Below are positions 4,346 to 6,588 of a stretch of DNA of 6,588 nt, in pieces. The notes below the pieces were generated by a model that saw only the letters and a list, made by a program, of their open reading frames with translations, was not told the origin of the DNA and ran no database searches. Both the position numbers and the translations under genes were made by a program. This DNA is from Clostridia bacterium. Its GTDB lineage: Bacteria; Bacillota; Clostridia; Christensenellales; Borkfalkiaceae. Position 1 is the first letter of the stretch; each line of letters begins with the position of its first letter. Location: contig JAGCIP010000039.1 in assembly GCA_017648525.1 (NCBI GenBank), forward strand, positions 1 through 6,588, in the 5' to 3' direction.

Positions 4346-5455
4346 TTAAATATTATTTGAAAGTTTATCTAATTCGCCCGTAAAGGTTTTAGATGAGAAA
4401 ACTATTGCGCCAATAACCATAACGACTGCAATATCAATGAAAACGTAAGAGTTGTAGCCAAGCGAGTAAATCCAAGAATTTATATCACCCGCATAAGTAG
4501 AAGCAAATGCAAACACGCCCGAAAGAACGTGAGATATAAACCTTAAAGAAGATGCGGGAATTGCGCCTAACAAAAAGGCTAACTGCGGTTTGTTGTTAAA
4601 GGCTTTTAGTTTCGCAAACGCACCCGAAATACCGATAGAAGCAAATGCAACGGGGTAATCCAAAATGAATTGTGCAGGGTGAATAATCCACGGGTCTTGA
4701 ATTCCTTGTAATACGCCGTAAATAAGGCAGACGAAAACACCTTTTTTAGTTCCGTAAACGTAGGAAAAAATCATAATAGGGAGAAGTGAAAAGCAAGTAA
4801 TAGACCCGCCTTGTGGCATTCTAAAAATCTTAACGAAAGAAAGCCCGAAACTCATTGCAACGGTAATTCCCGCTAACGCAAGGCATTTAGTATCGAAGGG
4901 TTTGTCGTTATTGTTGAGAATAAAAGCAAGAGCAACGATAGTAATAACGACTAATGCGGAAGAAATATATAGTGCCGTTTGGTTAAGCGTAGGATACCAC
5001 TCTTTAACTTTTTCAAAGTAAACAGCCATTAAAACGCCACAAACGATAACGGCGACAAGGTTTATAATGCCTAAAATTGTTGTGGACTTTTTTAAGAGAG
5101 AAGTCCTTTTTTCGCCGTCGAATTTTTTATAAACGACTGCTAAAATTACTGCACTTACGAGCAATAAGAAGAAAAGACAAACTACGGGAATTGTAACGAA
5201 AGTTACCGTATCGCTAGTGAAATCGCCTTCGTTAAAACTTTTAACAAGGTCTAAAATCAATGCGGTTATGCCTAGTGCTAATAAAAACAGAAAGACTATA
5301 AAAAGAACGGTCTTAAAGTAGACGGAAAGTCGTTCTTTTTTTAATAGTGCAACTATTAGAATAGCAATAAGCGATAAAACGATAACGCCTATAGCAAGCC
5401 ATTTTGCAATCGGCAAAAACAAATCGATTGCGTGAGTTGATAAAAGGTTAAACAT
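4346..5455 (-). CDS. thiT: Thiamine ECF transporter S-component ThiT with N-terminal membrane extension
   Basis: The C-terminal 183 residues (about 187-369) are a full ThiT/YuaJ domain, the membrane protein that binds thiamine and works with a shared EcfA-EcfA'-EcfT energising module, which is not in this window. Signatures are KIFRMPQGGSIT (209-220), QDPWIIHPAQFILDYP (253-268), RFISHVLSGV (305-314) and YSLGYN (330-335). Aligned by eye to Lactococcus ThiT, D266, Y267, H309, Y330 and N335 fall on thiamine-contacting positions. ThiT is normally about 180-200 residues, but here it is preceded by 186 residues with about five hydrophobic helices (17-38, 48-70, 86-108, 126-147, 160-181), of unknown function. 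The ATG at 5455 is set by GAAGGAG seven bases upstream and by the riboswitch leader ending there, so the extension is real coding sequence. Expression should be shut off by TPP. Confidence 0.93.
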   Translation of the reverse strand: MFNLLSTHAIDLFLPIAKWLAIGVIVLSLIAILIVALLKKERLSVYFKTVLFIVFLFLLALGITALILDLVKSFNEGDFTSDTVTFVTIPVVCLFFLLLVSAVILAVVYKKFDGEKRTSLLKKSTTILGIINLVAVIVCGVLMAVYFEKVKEWYPTLNQTALYISSALVVITIVALAFILNNNDKPFDTKCLALAGITVAMSFGLSFVKIFRMPQGGSITCFSLLPIMIFSYVYGTKKGVFVCLIYGVLQGIQDPWIIHPAQFILDYPVAFASIGISGAFAKLKAFNNKPQLAFLLGAIPASSLRFISHVLSGVFAFASTYAGDINSWIYSLGYNSYVFIDIAVVMVIGAIVFSSKTFTGELDKLSNNI

Positions 5456-5468
5456 AAAACACTCCTTC

Positions 5469-5478
5469 TATTCGCTAT
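5469..5478 (-). promoter_or_regulatory. Leader segment complementary to the riboswitch P1 strand
   Basis: In the RNA, ATAGCGAATA lies directly before the GAAGGAG ribosome binding site of thiT. It is a perfect 10-base complement of TATTCGCTAT (5600-5591), the 5' strand of the TPP aptamer's P1 stem. The P1 stem itself is imperfect. This long-range pairing would compete with ligand-bound P1, suggesting an alternative ON structure that enters the ribosome binding region. Confidence 0.45.
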
Positions 5479-5484
5479 AAAGCG

Positions 5485-5512
5485 TAAAAAAACGCACCCG
5501 ATTAGGGTGCGT
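5485..5512 (-). terminator. Riboswitch-controlled terminator upstream of thiT
   Basis: In the transcript, ACGCACCC (5512-5505) pairs with GGGTGCGT (5499-5492) around a five-base loop, followed by about six U (to 5486). It lies between the TPP aptamer and the thiT start. Its first arm contains GCACCC, which is also complementary to the GGGTGC at the start of the aptamer (5590-5585), giving a plausible antiterminator. Confidence 0.92.
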
Positions 5513-5524
5513 AAATTTCGATAT

Positions 5525-5600
5525 TATTTGCATTTCCTTCAAGCATTACCTTGCGGATTCAATGGTATAATCTCAGCCAAAACGGCACCCATAGCGAATA
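5525..5600 (-). promoter_or_regulatory. TPP riboswitch aptamer (THI element)
   Basis: Read in transcript direction, the conserved blocks appear in order: GGGTGC (5590-5585), GGCTGAGA (5578-5571), an ACCATTGAAtCC block (5567-5556), GGTAATGC (5550-5543) and GAAGGAAATGC (5540-5530). P1 pairs TATTcGCtAT (5600-5591) with ATGCaAATA (5533-5525), with one mismatch and one bulge. This is the THI-box aptamer that binds thiamine pyrophosphate. The downstream terminator makes it an OFF switch for thiamine uptake, consistent with the ThiT product. Confidence 0.95.
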
Positions 5601-5618
5601 TTTAATTTTGATGGTAAG

Positions 5619-5647
5619 ATAATATCATATAAATTTGATTGCGTCAA
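5619..5647 (-). promoter_or_regulatory. Sigma-A promoter of the thiT transcript
   Basis: On the minus strand, TTGACG (5647-5642), a 17-bp spacer and TATTAT (5624-5619) predict a start near 5612. That gives a leader of roughly 157 nt containing the whole riboswitch. Confidence 0.85.
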
Positions 5648-5667
5648 GTGAAATTATATGCTAAAAT
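5639..5667 (+). promoter_or_regulatory. Promoter candidate of the deoxynucleotidase gene
   Basis: TAAAAT (5662-5667) is preceded by TGC, forming an extended -10. A weak -35, TTGCGT (5639-5644), lies 17 bp upstream and overlaps the -35 of the divergent thiT promoter. Initiation is predicted near 5674, about 46 bases before the ATG. Confidence 0.45.
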
Positions 5668-5719
5668 ATAAATTGATTAAAAATTTTTTCAAAAATAAAG
5701 CAATTATTAGGTATATATA

Positions 5720-6295
5720 ATGTTTAAATTTTTTGCATTTCTAAACCGTATGAAATATATTAAGCGCTGGTCGTTGATGCGCTCTATTAGAGAAGAAAAC
5801 ATAATGGAGCATAGTCAACAAGTGGCGGTTATTGCGCACGCACTTGCGCTTATTAGCAATAAGATTTACGGTGGGAATATAGACGTTAGCAAGGCTGTTT
5901 TGCTTGCGCAGTATCACGAAGTTGGGGAAGTAATTACGGGCGATTTACCCACGCCTATAAAATATTTTAACCCTGAAATCAAGTCTGCGTATAAAGATTT
6001 AGAAAAGAACGCTTGTGAAAAGATTTTGGGTATGCTCCCAGACAGTTTAAAAGGCGAATATCAAGAGTATATTATTCCCGACGAAACGGCAGAAGAGTAT
6101 AAATTAGTTAAGTGCGCTGATAGGCTTTCGGCTTATTTAAAATGTGTAGAAGAAATAAAAGCAGGAAATTCCGAGTTCAAAAAGGCAAAAATTTCAATCG
6201 GGAACGAACTTAAAAACCTTAAACGTGCGGAAGTTGATTATTATTTAAAAGAATTTGCCCCTGCGTATGATTTAACCTTGGACGAGTTGGATTAA
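5720..6295 (+). CDS. yfbR: YfbR-type 5'-deoxynucleotidase, HD-domain family, HE variant
   Basis: This 191-residue protein aligns along its length with E. coli YfbR (199 residues), a cytoplasmic metal-dependent enzyme that removes the 5' phosphate from deoxynucleoside monophosphates. Matching features are the RW pair (16-17), LMRSIREENIMEHSQQVAV with metal ligand H31, TGDLPTPIKYFN (73-84), and D134 in KCADRLSAYLKC. The central metal dyad differs: QYHEVGE gives H66-E67, where the family normally has His-Asp, while the likely catalytic acid E70 is kept. The codon is GAA, a single third-position change from Asp. A weak AGG (5709-5711) lies 8 bases before the ATG. The gene diverges from thiT. A small hairpin with a three-base loop (6288-6302) overlaps its stop but has no T-run. 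Confidence 0.92.
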   Translation: MFKFFAFLNRMKYIKRWSLMRSIREENIMEHSQQVAVIAHALALISNKIYGGNIDVSKAVLLAQYHEVGEVITGDLPTPIKYFNPEIKSAYKDLEKNACEKILGMLPDSLKGEYQEYIIPDETAEEYKLVKCADRLSAYLKCVEEIKAGNSEFKKAKISIGNELKNLKRAEVDYYLKEFAPAYDLTLDELD

Positions 6296-6334
6296 CAATC
6301 CATATTTACACAATATATATAAAGGAGAATTTTT

Positions 6335-6588
6335 ATGAAAAAACTATTAACATCTTTAATTGCTTGTGCACTTGCATGCACCGTTCTTTTTGCGGTTACC
6401 GCTTGTAGCACGCCTAGCGAACCACCGAGAGTTGCCAGCAAAGGATTAACTTACGAACTAAACGACGACGAAACGGGTTATATCGTAACAAGTATCGGTA
6501 CTTGTGGGGATAAGGTAGTGGTTATTCCCGAAACTTATAACGAAAAACCCGTAGTTGCTATAGGCGACGCTGCGTTTAAAGATAAGAA
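6335..6588 (+). CDS. Lipoprotein with BspA-like leucine-rich repeats, 3'-truncated by the window edge
   Basis: Eighty-four codons are visible. MKK and a hydrophobic stretch lead to the lipobox VTAC, with C24 as the expected lipidated cysteine, so the mature protein should be tethered to the outer face of the membrane. After a Ser/Pro-rich linker comes GLTYELNDDETGYIV, then KVVVIPETYNEKPVVAIGDAAFKD. This has the layout of the first units of LRR_5 (BspA-like) surface repeats, where VIP-x-YN-xxPV-xxIGxxAF is typical. Such proteins are abundant in gut Clostridia and are linked to adhesion in some species; the role here is unknown. AAAGGAGA (6321-6328) sets the start. The gap after yfbR is 39 bp with no clear promoter or terminator, so read-through from yfbR is possible. 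Confidence 0.88.
   Translation, partial: MKKLLTSLIACALACTVLFAVTACSTPSEPPRVASKGLTYELNDDETGYIVTSIGTCGDKVVVIPETYNEKPVVAIGDAAFKDK

Noticed and set aside
6288..6302. Hairpin at the end of the deoxynucleotidase gene as a terminator
   Set aside because: It has a six-base stem with a three-base loop, overlaps the stop codon and is not followed by a T-run. It is too weak to call.

Overview
The window looks like chromosomal DNA of a low-GC Gram-positive bacterium, most likely an uncultured gut-type Clostridia lineage. This is inferred from the AT-rich base composition, AGGAGG-type ribosome binding sites, sigma-A style promoters with 17-bp spacers, the rpsF-ssb-rpsR order, a zinc-motif S18, a TPP-riboswitch-controlled ThiT and a BspA-type leucine-rich-repeat lipoprotein. 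No tRNA, rRNA, CRISPR array, transposase or phage gene was found.

Layout. (1) Positions 2-1819: the 3' end of a large repeat protein whose reading frame is already open at the left edge. It carries nine units of 44-50 residues and a unique C-terminal domain. (2) Positions 1828-3030: the rpsF-ssb-rpsR operon (ribosomal proteins S6 and S18 flanking single-strand binding protein). It has a near-perfect promoter, a structured leader that fits the S6:S18 autoregulatory RNA, and a strong terminator. (3) Positions 3031-3465: a 435-base stretch with no gene. It holds six A-tracts exactly 10 bp apart, a palindrome overlapping a promoter candidate, a small GNRA hairpin and two copies of a terminator-like 33-bp repeat around a less AT-rich module. 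This is the least explained part of the window and may encode a small RNA or a dispersed repeat. (4) Positions 3466-4326: a promoter, a small membrane protein with a seven-G ribosome binding site, a tightly coupled C_GCAxxG_C_C redox-type protein, and a perfect 18-bp bidirectional terminator. (5) Positions 4346-5647, minus strand: a thiamine ECF transporter S-component (ThiT) with an unusual five-helix N-terminal extension, behind a complete TPP riboswitch, intrinsic terminator and promoter. (6) Positions 5639-6295: a divergent YfbR-type 5'-deoxynucleotidase whose usual HD dyad reads HE. (7) Positions 6335-6588: the start of a lipoprotein with BspA-like leucine-rich repeats, cut by the right edge.

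The genes form independent short transcription units rather than one system: core translation and replication (rpsF operon), vitamin uptake (thiT), nucleotide metabolism (yfbR) and two surface-type proteins at the edges. The points most worth following up are the structured 3075-3430 region, the ThiT extension with its two-layer riboswitch pairing, the poly-G ribosome binding site, and the HE variant of YfbR.
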